Shown here: one piece after another, positions 48,322-56,519 of the stretch
Layout: every line of letters starts with the position of its first letter
Position numbering within the stretch: the stretch's first letter is position 1
NCBI RefSeq assembly: GCF_031082405.1
Contig: NZ_JAVHJU010000025.1
Span: forward strand, 1-64,000
Source of the DNA: Amycolatopsis sp. A133
GTDB taxonomy: Bacteria > Actinomycetota > Actinomycetes > Mycobacteriales > Pseudonocardiaceae
DNA length: 64,000 bases
Direction of reading: 5' to 3'
Notes under the pieces: generated by a model
Database searches by the model: none
What the model was told of the DNA's origin: nothing
What the model saw: the letters and a program-made list of their open reading frames with translations, nothing else
Program-made: the position numbers and the translations under genes

Positions 48322-49106
48322 AGCTTCGTCAGCCGCTCCAGTTCATCCGCGGTCAGCTCGACGCCGAGGTCTTTGAGGGTCGCGTCGAGCTCGTCGGGGG
48401 CGATGGTGGTGGTTTCGCTGCTGCCACCGGGTTTTTCGACGGTGAGTTCGCGGCCGAGGAGCTTCCGGCTGACGCCGGGCTCGATCCGCATGATCACCAG
48501 CCGCCCGGTGAACGGCGACTTCGGGTGCGTCGACGTGTAGTGGTGGTAGACCTCGTAGTCGATGGGGTGCATCTCGTTGAGGCGGAACTCGAGGACGTCC
48601 TCGTCGCCGTTCTGCAGGATCCACCAGCCGTCGTTCCGGGTGATCCGGTGCACCCACCCGGCTTGGTCGACCTCGTGGCCGTCGACGAGCGGCATCGGAT
48701 CGAGGATCCCGGCCCCGAACCCGACGTCGGCGAGAAACTGTTTGCCGTCGACGTCGACGACGAGCGTCATGTGCGTGTAGGGCCCGGGCCGCCGCGGCTG
48801 CACGCGCGCGGAAAGCCGGTGCACGGTGTAGCCGAGCTGTTCGAGGACGGCGGCGAAGAGGCTGCTGTGTTCGTAGCAGTAGCCGCCTCGCCGCCGTCCG
48901 ACGAGCTTCGCGCTCACGACGTCCAGCGAAATCCCTTGGTGCTGCCCGAGAACGACGTCGACGTTCTCGAACGGGATGGCGCCGACGTGGGCCCGCATGA
49001 GTTCTTTGAGAGCAGCTTCGGACGGCGGCCGCCGGACCTGCCCGGTGCGCGCGAGGTAGGCGTCGAGATCAACGGCGCCGATGCCCCATTCCCCTTCGGT
49101 GGTCAT
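48315..49106 (-). CDS. Arylamine N-acetyltransferase
   Basis: A 263-residue NAT. The catalytic triad is seen as GGYCYEHSS (Cys77), PYTHMTLVV (His112) and FLADVGFG (Asp127), with PFENVDVVLG in the N-terminal part. NATs transfer acetyl from acetyl-CoA to arylamines and hydrazines; in actinomycetes some members close macrolactam rings in natural products, but no biosynthetic genes are nearby. It overlaps the c-di-GMP gene at the 3' ends. Confidence 0.93.
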   Translation of the reverse strand: MTTEGEWGIGAVDLDAYLARTGQVRRPPSEAALKELMRAHVGAIPFENVDVVLGQHQGISLDVVSAKLVGRRRGGYCYEHSSLFAAVLEQLGYTVHRLSARVQPRRPGPYTHMTLVVDVDGKQFLADVGFGAGILDPMPLVDGHEVDQAGWVHRITRNDGWWILQNGDEDVLEFRLNEMHPIDYEVYHHYTSTHPKSPFTGRLVIMRIEPGVSRKLLGRELTVEKPGGSSETTTIAPDELDATLKDLGVELTADELERLTKLY

Positions 49107-49139
49107 GGGTCCATGGTGGAACCTCGACCTCGCTGGAGG

Positions 49140-49490
49140 TCAACCTTCGTGGACGACCTTCCGCACCTCCACGGCGGTGTACTGGGCGTCGGGGATCATC
49201 GTGGCGAGTTCGACGGCACGTGCTTCGGTGTCGACGTCGACGACGTAGTAGCCGCAGAGGAAGGCCTCGGACTCGACGTAGCCACCGTTCTTGGTCTGCG
49301 CGACACCGTTCTTGACCTGGATGGTCTTGGTCTCGGCGGGTTCGGCGAGCGCCTTGGTCTCGACCATCTCGCCGGACTCGGTGATGAGCTTGATGAAGGC
49401 CCCGTGGCCCTCGTAGACGGCGTTCTTCCGGTCGTCGGTGAGGGTGGCCCAGAGGGTGGGGTTCATGTGGAGGGTCAGGAGGTAACGCAT
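49140..49490 (-). CDS. YciI-related small protein
   Basis: A 116-residue YCII-domain protein: MRYLLTLHMNPTLW, GHGAFIKLITESGEMVETKA, CGYYVVDVDTEARAVELA, ending with the VEVRKVV strand. The fold is a ferredoxin-like dimer of unknown enzymatic role; in actinomycetes it is often near ECF sigma factors. The ATG 49490 is preceded by GGAGCCGA. Confidence 0.85.
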   Translation of the reverse strand: MRYLLTLHMNPTLWATLTDDRKNAVYEGHGAFIKLITESGEMVETKALAEPAETKTIQVKNGVAQTKNGGYVESEAFLCGYYVVDVDTEARAVELATMIPDAQYTAVEVRKVVHEG

Positions 49491-49597
49491 CTTCGGCTCC
49501 CCGCGTGTGGGTGGCGGCCCTTGGTGGCTGCCTTCGCCGGAAGGTCGGAGCTGACTCTGTGGGCCGGACACGGGTTCCCGCGGTTCACTCGTTCGAC

Positions 49598-49999
49598 CTA
49601 AGGGGTGATGGTCCAGGCGAACGAGGTGGTGGCGGTCCGCTGATCGATGACGTCCTTCACCGTCCCGTTGACGGTGTAGTAACCGGCCGCCGTCGGGGTG
49701 CCGCTGATCTTCCCGTAGGACGTGTAGGTCAGACCCGGCGGCAGGCCCGTGATGGTCCAGTCACAGATGTAGTTTTGGTGGTAGCAGTACAGCTGGACCG
49801 GAGTGACCGGAACGCCGGCGGCGCCGGTCTGGGGGCCGGGATTGCTGGCCGTGAGAGGCGGCTTCGGATCCGCCGGGCTGACGACGGCGCCGGCCGCGCC
49901 ACCGGTCGCGGCTGCGGCCTCCTGGGTGGCCGCCACCAACCCGCCGGACGACAGCACCAAGGCCGCCACGAATGTCAGCGACCGCTGCAACCGGCGCAT
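49598..49999 (-). CDS. Small secreted protein with Ig-like (He-PIG-type) domain
   Basis: A 133-residue exported protein: signal peptide with LTFVAALVLSSGGLVAA (cleavage near AAAAT, residue 30), a Pro/Ala linker, then a beta-rich domain with one Cys pair (YCYHQNYICDW) and the putative Ig motif LPPGLTYTSYGKISGTPTAA. Probably a cell-surface or matrix-binding module. A 60-codon frame upstream on the same strand (49975-50166) overlaps its start and may be a decayed gene end; it is not called. Confidence 0.75.
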   Translation of the reverse strand: MRRLQRSLTFVAALVLSSGGLVAATQEAAAATGGAAGAVVSPADPKPPLTASNPGPQTGAAGVPVTPVQLYCYHQNYICDWTITGLPPGLTYTSYGKISGTPTAAGYYTVNGTVKDVIDQRTATTSFAWTITP

Positions 50000-50161
50000 T
50001 TCCCCTCCTGGATCCCGAGCTCCGCCAACGGCGAGCAGCCGCTGATCAGCAACGTACCGAGGGTAAAGATCCGGATCGCCCCGAGACGTCTCTCATCGTG
50101 CGACCACACCACGACGAGCCACTCCTGCGCGGTCGTGCGGACCTGGTCGATGCCGGTCACC

Positions 50162-50219
50162 GGCAAGCGCCGGAAGGGCGATTGAGCCGGAGCGCACGCG
50201 AAACAGCCCCCGCCGGGTT
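50162..50219. repeat. Left 58-bp direct repeat, att-like
   Basis: These 58 bp recur at 52629-52686 with a single mismatch (position 50183: T here, C there). Here the sequence reads GKRRKGD-stop, the expected end of the integrase, and half of the terminator that is complete in the right copy; after GGGTT the copies diverge. This fits an element end or duplication junction. Confidence 0.9.
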
Positions 50220-50282
50220 TGTTTCAGCCTCTTTTCGCTGCTCAGTGACTAGAGAGACATAGTAGTAGAGTGGGAAAAAAGC

Positions 50283-50386
50283 TGTCACCAAAGGTGTCAC
50301 TCACCTGTCACATCTAAACCCGCACGTCAGAAGGGGTTGGGTGACAGAGTGACAGGCGTGACAGGTTGACACCTTAAGCGTGTCAC
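50283..50386. repeat. Array of TGTCAC/GTGACA hexamers, iteron-like
   Basis: TGTCAC occurs at 50283, 50295, 50306 and 50381; GTGACA at 50341, 50349 and 50358, with a TTGACA at 50366. Three forward copies face three reverse copies. The surrounding sequence (50220-50457) is AT-richer than the rest and has no gene. It could be a replication or regulatory element of the former mobile element. Confidence 0.75.
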
Positions 50387-50457
50387 TCATCTGAAGCACA
50401 GGGCGCAACCGCAGTGTCGTCGACTAACAACCATCTGGGAACCGGCCCCTGCAGCGG

Positions 50458-51006
50458 CTACCAGATTCGGCGGGCTCGTGTCGCCGCCGAAAGGAACGGG
50501 CCACTGTCCACCCGCAAGGTGGTCTCCTCGATGCCGCGGCTGAGCCAGCGAACGACGAAAGTCAGTGGGCCGTCGGGCGGCAATGGCTGCAGGTGAACCT
50601 GCTGACGCAAAGATCGCTTCCCCGCCTGCGAAGTTCCCGGATTCAGCGTAGGCCCGTTGGTCAGTCGGCGATCGTGCTCAAGTCGATCGACGTTGGTAGC
50701 GGCCGTGCCGTCAGCAAAAACCACACCAAACAGCAAGCTGGTGTCACTCACCTCTTCTTGATGAGCCGGATGGCGCACCACCTGCGGCAACGACTCGCCC
50801 TCGGCCAGATCCTCTCGCAGCAGCACCACCACCGTCAGCGTGATTCCGGCCGGCCACGCTGCCACGCTCTCGATCGCGACGCAAGCATGATCGCTGCGAG
50901 TCAGACAGTCTTCGATCGGCACGATCGCCGGCAGAAAGTCCCCCGCGGGCGGGACCCAGAGCTTCAGACTCCGGGTTCCGACCACTTCGAAGAAGCTGGC
51001 TGCCAT
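50458..51006 (-). CDS. Hypothetical protein, actinobacterial family of unknown function
   Basis: A 182-residue soluble protein. The pattern WPAGITLTVVVLLRED, LLFGVVFADGTAATNVDRLE and LPPDGPLTFVVRWLSRGIEE resembles a widespread actinomycete protein family of unknown function, so I believe it is a real gene. It has a beta-rich look and no signal peptide. It lies inside the element bounded by the 58-bp repeats, between the hexamer array and the gene fragment at 51098. ATG 51006 is preferred over an upstream start. Confidence 0.6.
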   Translation of the reverse strand: MAASFFEVVGTRSLKLWVPPAGDFLPAIVPIEDCLTRSDHACVAIESVAAWPAGITLTVVVLLREDLAEGESLPQVVRHPAHQEEVSDTSLLFGVVFADGTAATNVDRLEHDRRLTNGPTLNPGTSQAGKRSLRQQVHLQPLPPDGPLTFVVRWLSRGIEETTLRVDSGPFLSAATRARRIW

Positions 51007-51097
51007 GGTACGACCCCTTCGAAACCGACACTGTGTCCTGACTGGCGCCGGGCGACGGCTCTGCAAGCCCATCCGCCGCCCGGCGCGAACCTTACTA

Positions 51098-51370
51098 CTA
51101 AATGAACGGCGGAATATACCCCTCGGTCGACGTCAAGCGGCAGTATGCCTCAACACCGCCCGCCACCGTGCAATAAGGCGATGGCGGACCTGACCAAAAC
51201 CAGCCGTCAGGCAGAAGCATCGTAATGACATTTGTCGCATAGTAGGTACCTGAGCAAACGTGCGCAGGCTGGATGCAGTAAATCATACCCGAAGAAGTGC
51301 AATTATTATCTCTTGGACAGACATCCGGCTCGACGCCCCAGGCGCTCCCAGAAATGAAGAGCGTTGAGGC
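51098..51370 (-). pseudogene. Fragment of a small secreted Cys-rich protein lacking its 5' end
   Basis: The minus-strand frame ending at the TAG (51098-51100) encodes a Cys-rich, Tyr/Pro-containing segment (EPDVCPRDNNCTSSGMIYCI, then HVCSGTYYATNV and SPYCTVAGGVEAYCRL) with seven Cys. Upstream of it LFISGSAWG resembles the end of a signal peptide, but the preceding codons belong to the antisense of the integrase and no plausible start is seen. Base composition is AT-richer than the neighbours. It seems truncated at about 51370, the same place where the integrase loses its N-terminus. Confidence 0.5.
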
Positions 51371-51391
51371 GGCACTCACGGCCGCGTCACC

Positions 51392-52649
51392 ATGGGAATC
51401 CGTGACGACGGCAAGCCGGACCGACGACACGTCGAACGCAAGACCGAAGCAGAGGTCATCGAAGCCGTCCGCGCGCTGGAAAAGCAGCGCGACTCGGGCA
51501 AGGTCAGGAAGGCCGGCCACTCGTGGACGGTCGAGAAGTGGCTGACTCACTGGCTCGACAACATCGCGCTCCCGTCGGTCCGGTACGAGGCCGGGAACGC
51601 GTACCGGACCGCGGTGAACAGGCACCTGATTCCGAACCTGGGTGCGCATCGCGTCGACAAGATCGAGCCAGAGCACTTCGAGAAGCTGTACGCGAAGATG
51701 CTCAAGTCCGGGCTCAAGTCGGCGACGGCGCACCAGGTCCACCGGACCGCGCGGACCGCGTTCGGCGAAGCGCTCCGTCGCGGGGCACATCACCGGCAAT
51801 CCGGTGGAGCTGGCGAAGCCGCCCCGCGTCGAAGAAAAGGAGATCGAGCCGTTCGACGCGAACGAGATCGGCCGGCTGCTGGTGACCGCGCTCTCGCGGC
51901 GGAATGGCGTCCGGTTCGTGCTCGCCCTCGCGCTTGGCACGCGGCAGGGAGAAACGATCGGGCTGAAATGGTCCCGGCTCGACCGGGAATACCGGGCGTT
52001 GCGGATCGCCAAGCAGTTGCAGCGCCAGACGTGGCAACACGGGTGTGACAACCCGCACCGGTGCGGGACGAAGTTCCACAAGGTGAAGTCCTGCCCCGAG
52101 GACTGCAAACGGCACCACCGGAAGCCGTGTCCGCCGCCATGCCCGGCGGACTGCGTGAGCCATGCCCGGTGGTGCCCGCAGCGGCACGGCGGTGGTTTGG
52201 TCGAGGTCGACGTGAAGTCGTCGGCCGGCCGCCGGGACATCGTGCTGCCGGACCGGCTCTACGACCTGCTGATGACACACGAGGAACGGCAGGCCAAGGA
52301 GCGGGAGCACGCCGGGTTCGAGTGGCACGCGGGTGAGTGGATGTTCACCCAGCCGAACGGGAAGCCGCTCGACCCGCGCCGGGACCTGGACGAGTGGAAG
52401 ACGCTGCTCGAAGAGGCGGGTGTGCGGGAGGCCCGGTTGCACGACGCGCGGCACACCGCGGCCACGGTGCTGCTCGTGCTCGGGGTGCCGGAGCGAGCCG
52501 TGATGGAGTTCATGGGCTGGTCGAACAGCACCATGGCGAAGCGGTAACAGCACATGACTGGCGGTCTCCGCCGGGACATCGCGGACCAGCTGAACGAGTA
52601 CCTGTGGAAGCCCGAACGCAAGACCAAGGGCAAGCGCCGGAAGGGCGAT
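51392..52649 (+). pseudogene. Tyrosine site-specific integrase, decayed
   Basis: Two frames together encode a phage/ICE-type tyrosine recombinase: SAM-like N-terminal domain (AGHSWTVEKWLTHWLDNIAL), catalytic domain with Arg in LALGTRQGETIGLKW, and HDARHTAATVLLVLGV followed by VMEFMGWSNSTMAKR. A single extra G in the run at 51782-51785 shifts the frame (ALRRG continues as HITGNPVEL in the other frame). Translation ends at TAA 52545-52547, exactly where the catalytic Tyr of the family (KRYQHM) is expected; QHMTGGLRRDIADQL follows in frame. The normal N-terminus is missing (TGA at 51365). A zinc-finger-like insert rich in Cys/His (residues near SCPEDCKRHHRKP) is present. Not functional. Confidence 0.85.
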
Positions 52650-52686
52650 CGAGCCGGAGCGCACGCGAAACAGCCCCCGCCGGGTT
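52629..52686. repeat. Right 58-bp direct repeat, att-like
   Basis: Near-identical to 50162-50219. In this copy the integrase stop TGA is CGA and the frame would read on. It overlaps the full terminator stem (52669-52700) and ends 31 bp from the 3' end of tRNA-Phe. Confidence 0.9.
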
Positions 52687-52702
52687 CGGTGGGGGCTGTT
52701 TT
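52669..52702. terminator. Bidirectional terminator for the integrase and the tRNA operon
   Basis: Arms AACAGCCCCC (52669-52678) and GGGGGCTGTT (52691-52700) with a 12-nt loop, followed by TT. It ends 16 bp downstream of tRNA-Phe on the minus strand. Confidence 0.85.
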
Positions 52703-52717
52703 GGCTGATCAGAACGG

Positions 52718-52791
52718 TGGCCAGGGCCGGGGTCGAACCGGCGACCTTCCGCTTTTCAGGCGGACGCTCGTACCAACTGAGCTACCTGGCC
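52718..52791 (-). tRNA. tRNA-Phe (GAA)
   Basis: Acceptor stem GGCCAGG/CCTGGCC, D-arm GTAGCTCAGTTGG, anticodon loop CTGAAAA (anticodon GAA), T-arm GGTTCGACCC. The 3' CCA is not fully encoded. Last gene of the Glu-Asp-Phe cluster. Confidence 0.97.
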
Positions 52792-52822
52792 GGGAACGCC
52801 GGCAAGGAGCCGAACGATCTTG

Positions 52823-52896
52823 CGACCCTGACGGGACTCGAACCCGCGACCTTCGCCGTGACAGGGCGACGCGCTAACCAACTGCGCCACAGGGCC
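52823..52896 (-). tRNA. tRNA-Asp (GTC)
   Basis: Acceptor GGCCCTG pairs with CAGGGTC (one G-T), anticodon loop CTGTCAC (anticodon GTC), T-loop GGTTCGAGTC. 26 bp from tRNA-Phe. Confidence 0.97.
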
Positions 52897-52917
52897 TTGC
52901 GTTACTACAGTACTGCG

Positions 52918-52990
52918 TACTCCCAACGGGATTCGAACCCGCGTTGCCGCCTTGAAAGGGCGGAGTCCTAGGCCACTGAACGATGGGAGC
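52918..52990 (-). tRNA. tRNA-Glu (TTC)
   Basis: Acceptor GCTCCCA pairs with TGGGAGT, anticodon loop CTTTCAA (anticodon TTC), T-loop GGTTCGAATC. First gene of the cluster; the promoter is upstream of 52990 within the 100-bp gap to the SCO6745-like gene. Confidence 0.97.
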
Positions 52991-53089
52991 CCGGTCGGTT
53001 TCGGGTGACCGACCGACCGCGCTCTCAGGTTCCCCTGGGAGCGATTACAAGCATAGGGCACGCCGCCACCGCTTTGCACCGGGGGTTCC

Positions 53090-53875
53090 TTAAGCCCCCA
53101 GTGAGGCTGGGACCTGCGCAAACGAGCCCAGCTCCGCCAGCCGTCGATCGAGCTCGGCCAGCTCCGCCTCCGACAGCGCCGACGCCAGCAGTTCGCCGAT
53201 CCGGTCGTCGGTCAGGACCTCCGCGCGCTGCCACCTCTCTCGCAGGTCCGGTTTGCGCTCCGCCGACGCCGTCAGCTCGTCCGCCGCCTCCTCGGACCAC
53301 GCCGTGCGCAGCAGGCGCGCGCGGCCGCCCTCCGGGTCCGCGACCACCGCCTCCGGCACCGACAGGCCCAGCGCCCGCAGCGCCGCGAAGTGGACGCCGC
53401 CGCGCAGCTCGCGGAAGACCATCAGCGCGAAGCCGAGGCGTTCGACGTCACCGGAGGGGCGCTCGGCGTTCTTCCACCCCGCGAAGAGCGCCAGCCCGCT
53501 GGCGTCCGCGGCGTCGACCACGCAGAACAGCAGATCAGCCAAGCGACCGGGCTCCGGTACGGCCGAAAGGTGGACACGCGACCACCGAGCCGATGACTCC
53601 GCGTAGGCACGGACGGCGGCGGGCGCATCAAGGGTCGCCGCCACCTTCGGCAGGACGAAGTCGAACAGCCAGTGCGGGAAGATGCCGAACAGCTCCGCGG
53701 CCACCTTCGGCGGGACGTCCCCGAGCACCGCCGAGCGCCCCCGCAGGTACAGCGAACGCGGCGGCAGCCCCACCTCCGCCTCGACCGCGGCCAGCTCCGG
53801 CGACGTCATGAACTTCCCGCCCAGTACCTGCACCACCGGCCGGAGCCGGTTCGCCAAACCCTCGATCGCCGTCAT
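53090..53875 (-). CDS. SCO6745-family protein
   Basis: A 261-residue helical protein. AIEGLANRLRPVVQVLGGKF, SPELAAVEAEVGLPPRSLYL and a terminal AELDRRLAELGSF resemble the SCO6745/SalK group of actinomycete proteins with HTH-like parts and unknown function. An RBS AAAGGGG precedes the ATG at 53875. A palindrome CGTAACA-G-TGTTACG lies 23 bp upstream, so an unlinked TetR-like repressor could control it. Confidence 0.7.
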   Translation of the reverse strand: MTAIEGLANRLRPVVQVLGGKFMTSPELAAVEAEVGLPPRSLYLRGRSAVLGDVPPKVAAELFGIFPHWLFDFVLPKVAATLDAPAAVRAYAESSARWSRVHLSAVPEPGRLADLLFCVVDAADASGLALFAGWKNAERPSGDVERLGFALMVFRELRGGVHFAALRALGLSVPEAVVADPEGGRARLLRTAWSEEAADELTASAERKPDLRERWQRAEVLTDDRIGELLASALSEAELAELDRRLAELGSFAQVPASLGA

Positions 53876-53898
53876 GTCCACCCCTTTCGACACACGAC

Positions 53899-53913
53899 CG
53901 TAACAGTGTTACG
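53899..53913. promoter_or_regulatory. CGTAACAGTGTTACG palindrome upstream of the SCO6745-like gene
   Basis: Perfect 7-bp arms around a central G, 24 bp from the start codon. The GTAACA/TGTTAC half-sites are typical of TetR-family operators. Confidence 0.65.
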
Positions 53914-54033
53914 AAACCTGCGTCAACCAGCGCGTGCCGACCTGGCAATTACTTCCCGAAAAGAGGCACAACCTGCGGAAATATCACCGGACAGGCCCGG
54001 CGGAACCCGCCGGACCCCCCAGCCGCCACCCGC

Positions 54034-54288
54034 TCAACGCTGAACCGGCGCCTGCCCGTCCTCGTCCAGATTCAGCCCCAGCATCTCCAGCAGCTGAACA
54101 CAGTCCTCGACCCCCAGCGCACCGTGCGCCACCGCCAGCCGAGCCCGCCGGACCTGATCATCCGACACCCGCTGCGCATCCGCCGCACCACTCCGCTGCG
54201 CCGGCAACGCTCCGGCAAACGGCGCACTGCCCCCATCGGCACCTTCGTACCGAAGGAGGAACTGCCGCACTTCAACAGACCCGCTCAT
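54034..54288 (-). CDS. Small hypothetical protein of 84 residues
   Basis: ATG 54288 is preceded by GGAGGGGCT, a strong ribosome-binding site. The product (SGSVEVRQFLLRYEGADGG, then QRVSDDQVRRARLAVAHGAL and VEDCVQLLEMLGLNLDEDG) is acidic and helical, without signal or membrane segment. No family recognised. A gene-free kilobase follows upstream on its 5' side. Confidence 0.6.
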   Translation of the reverse strand: MSGSVEVRQFLLRYEGADGGSAPFAGALPAQRSGAADAQRVSDDQVRRARLAVAHGALGVEDCVQLLEMLGLNLDEDGQAPVQR

Positions 54289-55305
54289 AGCCCCTCCATA
54301 CGGCTCACAACAACTTGGCCGCGAGGCTAACCAGCACCGGCCACCACACACAGCCCCCCGGAGAGTGAACCTGAGGCCACGCTCCGCTCAACGCAGCGCA
54401 ATCGGCAACACCGAAGAAGAACCCCACCCGAACGAACGTCACCCCCGAGGCAAAGTGACACCACACGGGGAAATTTCCCGCTCTCCACTCGCCCAACCAC
54501 CCAACTCGTGCAACAATCGAAGTGCTGACACACCCCCGGTCAGCGCCTGTGGAGATCCCCTCCGACCCCCGCGTTCCTCCCCCTGGCGCGGGGGTCCTCC
54601 ATTTCTGCGCTCTGCTCGGGCTTCGCCCTCCGCGAGCCCCGGCATTTCGGCGTATCGCCCGGGGGGCCGAGCCCCCCGGACCCCCCACGGTGCCTTCGTT
54701 GCGGCTTCCAGCTTGGTTCCGTTTTCGCTGCGGGCGCTGGGCGCCCTGGCGAGCGTTCGGCTGGCTTCGGGCGCGGGCGCCCTTGCCGAGGGTGGCCCGG
54801 TCCGTGCGCCAAGCGCCCTTGCCGGTGGTGGGCCCGTCCGTGTGCGAAGCGTCCTCGCGAGTGCCGCGGCCACCGGCGCATAGCGGTCTCGTCCACGCCA
54901 CCGCGCCACGCGCGCAAAGCGCCCTCGCGGACACCAAGCACCCCACCCAGCTCGGGCGCGAGGTTTCTCGCGGACACGGGCCGTCCTGGGGCGCAGAGCG
55001 CCTCCCGGTCATCCGCCCGGCCAGGGACGCGAAGCGTTCCTATCGATGCCGTCCCATCTCGTGGGGCACAAAGCGCCCTCGCGAACACCGCCAAATCCGG
55101 TCCACAGCGCCCTCGCCAACCCAACCCCGACAAGGCCCCTTCGCCGTTGTGCGTTGTGATCGACTCGGTAGGTTATTGGAGGGTTGCCGTCTGTGGTTTG
55201 AGGTTGGGCTGAATGGGGGTTGGTTGGGCTGATTGGGGAAAGTTGGCGGCGTGTTGTGGCTCACAGTGGTTTGTGTGGCGAGATCCAAACGTTATCGTGG
55301 CGTTC
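54289..55305. other. 1-kb gene-free region with hairpins and decayed repeats
   Basis: No believable gene is seen. From about 54730 to 55130 the sequence shows degenerate copies of a unit near GCGAAGCGTCCTCGCG / GCGCCCTTGCCG spaced 50-60 bp. Two perfect hairpins stand out: GACCCCCGCG (54564-54573) with 54587-54596, and CCGGGGGGC (54659-54667) with 54671-54679. The right 100 bp contain the promoter of the RHH-like gene. Confidence 0.5.
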
Positions 55306-55746
55306 GTGCCTCTTCCCTCCCTTGGCCGCTTGAGCAGCCGCACGAACCTGAAAGCCGCCGCGTCTTCTGGGCGTCATCGTGGTGCCGCGAAGGCTGTGGC
55401 CGACGGTGTCGTCGAGGACACTGAGCTCACCTCCTACCTGGCCGCCCTGGCGCCGGACAACGACCTCGAGAGCACCGGGTCCGGCAAGCGGTTCGGTGAA
55501 GCTCAGGTCATCCAGCTGCGGCTGAGCCTGGTGGCCACCCAGCAGCTGAAGGACATCGCCGCCGAGCGGGAGATTTCGCCCCAGGCGCTCGCTCAGGAGT
55601 GGATCCTCGAGCGGCTCAACTGGGAAGGGCAGGCCTCGTCGCTGCAGGACCGGCGCCAGCAGGCCGCCGGTGAGGTCTCCGACCTCACCGATGAGTTCCA
55701 CTTCCCGGCCGACGCCTTCGACGCGCCGGCCGTCGGGCAGCGCTGA
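55306..55746 (+). CDS. Small protein with RHH-like C-terminal segment
   Basis: A protein of about 146 residues. PLPSLGRLSSRTNLKAAASS at the N-terminus is basic; residues 70-110 (VIQLRLSLVATQQLKDIAAE, REISPQALAQEWILERLNWE) look like a ribbon-helix-helix or CopG/BrnA-type DNA-binding unit. No toxin partner is seen. GTG 55306 is favoured; GTG 55297 is possible, and the short spacing to a TTATCG hexamer suggests a leaderless transcript. A strong terminator follows. Confidence 0.6.
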   Translation: MPLPSLGRLSSRTNLKAAASSGRHRGAAKAVADGVVEDTELTSYLAALAPDNDLESTGSGKRFGEAQVIQLRLSLVATQQLKDIAAEREISPQALAQEWILERLNWEGQASSLQDRRQQAAGEVSDLTDEFHFPADAFDAPAVGQR

Positions 55747-55771
55747 GCGCGTCCGCGCAGACCTCATGAGA

Positions 55772-55801
55772 AAGGGCCCCCGGCACCAGCCGGGGGCCCT
55801 T
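55772..55801. terminator. Strong terminator hairpin
   Basis: Arms AAGGGCCCCCGGC (55772-55784) and its complement (55789-55801) with an ACCA loop. It serves the plus-strand RHH-like gene and, from the other side, the convergent cold-shock gene. Confidence 0.92.
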
Positions 55802-55854
55802 CACTCAGGCCTTAAGACGCGCAAAGGGCCTGTAAGGCTTGTTCAGCCTCAGTT

Positions 55855-56058
55855 TCAGATCGCGCGGACCTTCTGGGCCTGCGGACCCTTCTGGCCCTGG
55901 CCGACCTCGAACTCCACCCGCTGGTTCTCCTCGAGGGTGCGGAAGCCGCGGCCCTCGATCTCCGAGTAGTGAACGAACACGTCGCCTTCGCCGCCGTCCT
56001 GCGCGATGAAGCCGAAGCCCTTCTCCGCGTTGAACCACTTCACAGTGCCTTGCGCCAC
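55855..56058 (-). CDS. cspA: Cold-shock protein
   Basis: A 67-residue cold-shock domain protein: GTVKWFNAEKGFGFI (RNP1 KGFGFI), VFVHYSEIEG (RNP2), GQGQKGPQAQKV. It binds single-stranded nucleic acid. GTG 56058 follows AGGAG by 7 bp. The gene is monocistronic, ending near the shared terminator. Confidence 0.97.
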   Translation of the reverse strand: MAQGTVKWFNAEKGFGFIAQDGGEGDVFVHYSEIEGRGFRTLEENQRVEFEVGQGQKGPQAQKVRAI

Positions 56059-56428
56059 CGCTGTACTCCTCGTTACACAGATCCGCTTCGAATGCCACCG
56101 AAGCGGCACCCCGACCGTCCCGGGCGGTTCCAACGAGACGAGTCAAGAGCGGGTCGGCTCCATGGCTCGCGTCAGAAGTTCCGCGAGTGTGAAGCCACGA
56201 ACACGCAAAACGACGGCCTGAGAGCAGACTACCGGGATCTGGCCAAAGTTGAACCCCGTGATCGAGGCGAAAACCGGCTGTGCGCACCAAGGTCACCGGA
56301 ACGTCGTAGGGCTCCCGCCCGGTTCTGTCGGACCCGGCGGCTAGTCTGACGCGGCACTGCGACACCGTGATCACCGGATACGGCTCGGAGTCGGCCGTGC
56401 CCCCTTAGTGAAAGCCCTGACCGGCCGA

Positions 56429-56444
56429 TGTGATGTTCGTCACG
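56429..56444. promoter_or_regulatory. CRP/GlxR-like site upstream of the L,D-transpeptidase gene
   Basis: TGTGA-TGTTCG-TCACG matches TGTGA-N6-TCACA with one deviation. It lies 75 bp upstream of the GTG start, a usual activator position. Confidence 0.65.
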
Positions 56445-56519
56445 TCACCGGTGCTCAACGTATACGGTCTACGGGGCGTCTCGAAGGGGAGAGCACCAAA
56501 GGGGCAAAGGGGAATAGGT

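Noticed and set aside
49975..50166. 63-codon minus-strand frame upstream of the secreted Ig-like gene
   Set aside because: TTG start without a ribosome-binding site, overlaps the next gene, no family recognised; possibly a decayed gene end.
50283..50386. CRISPR array
   Set aside because: The repeats are only hexamers with irregular 2-17 bp spacing and mixed orientation; no cas genes occur in the window.
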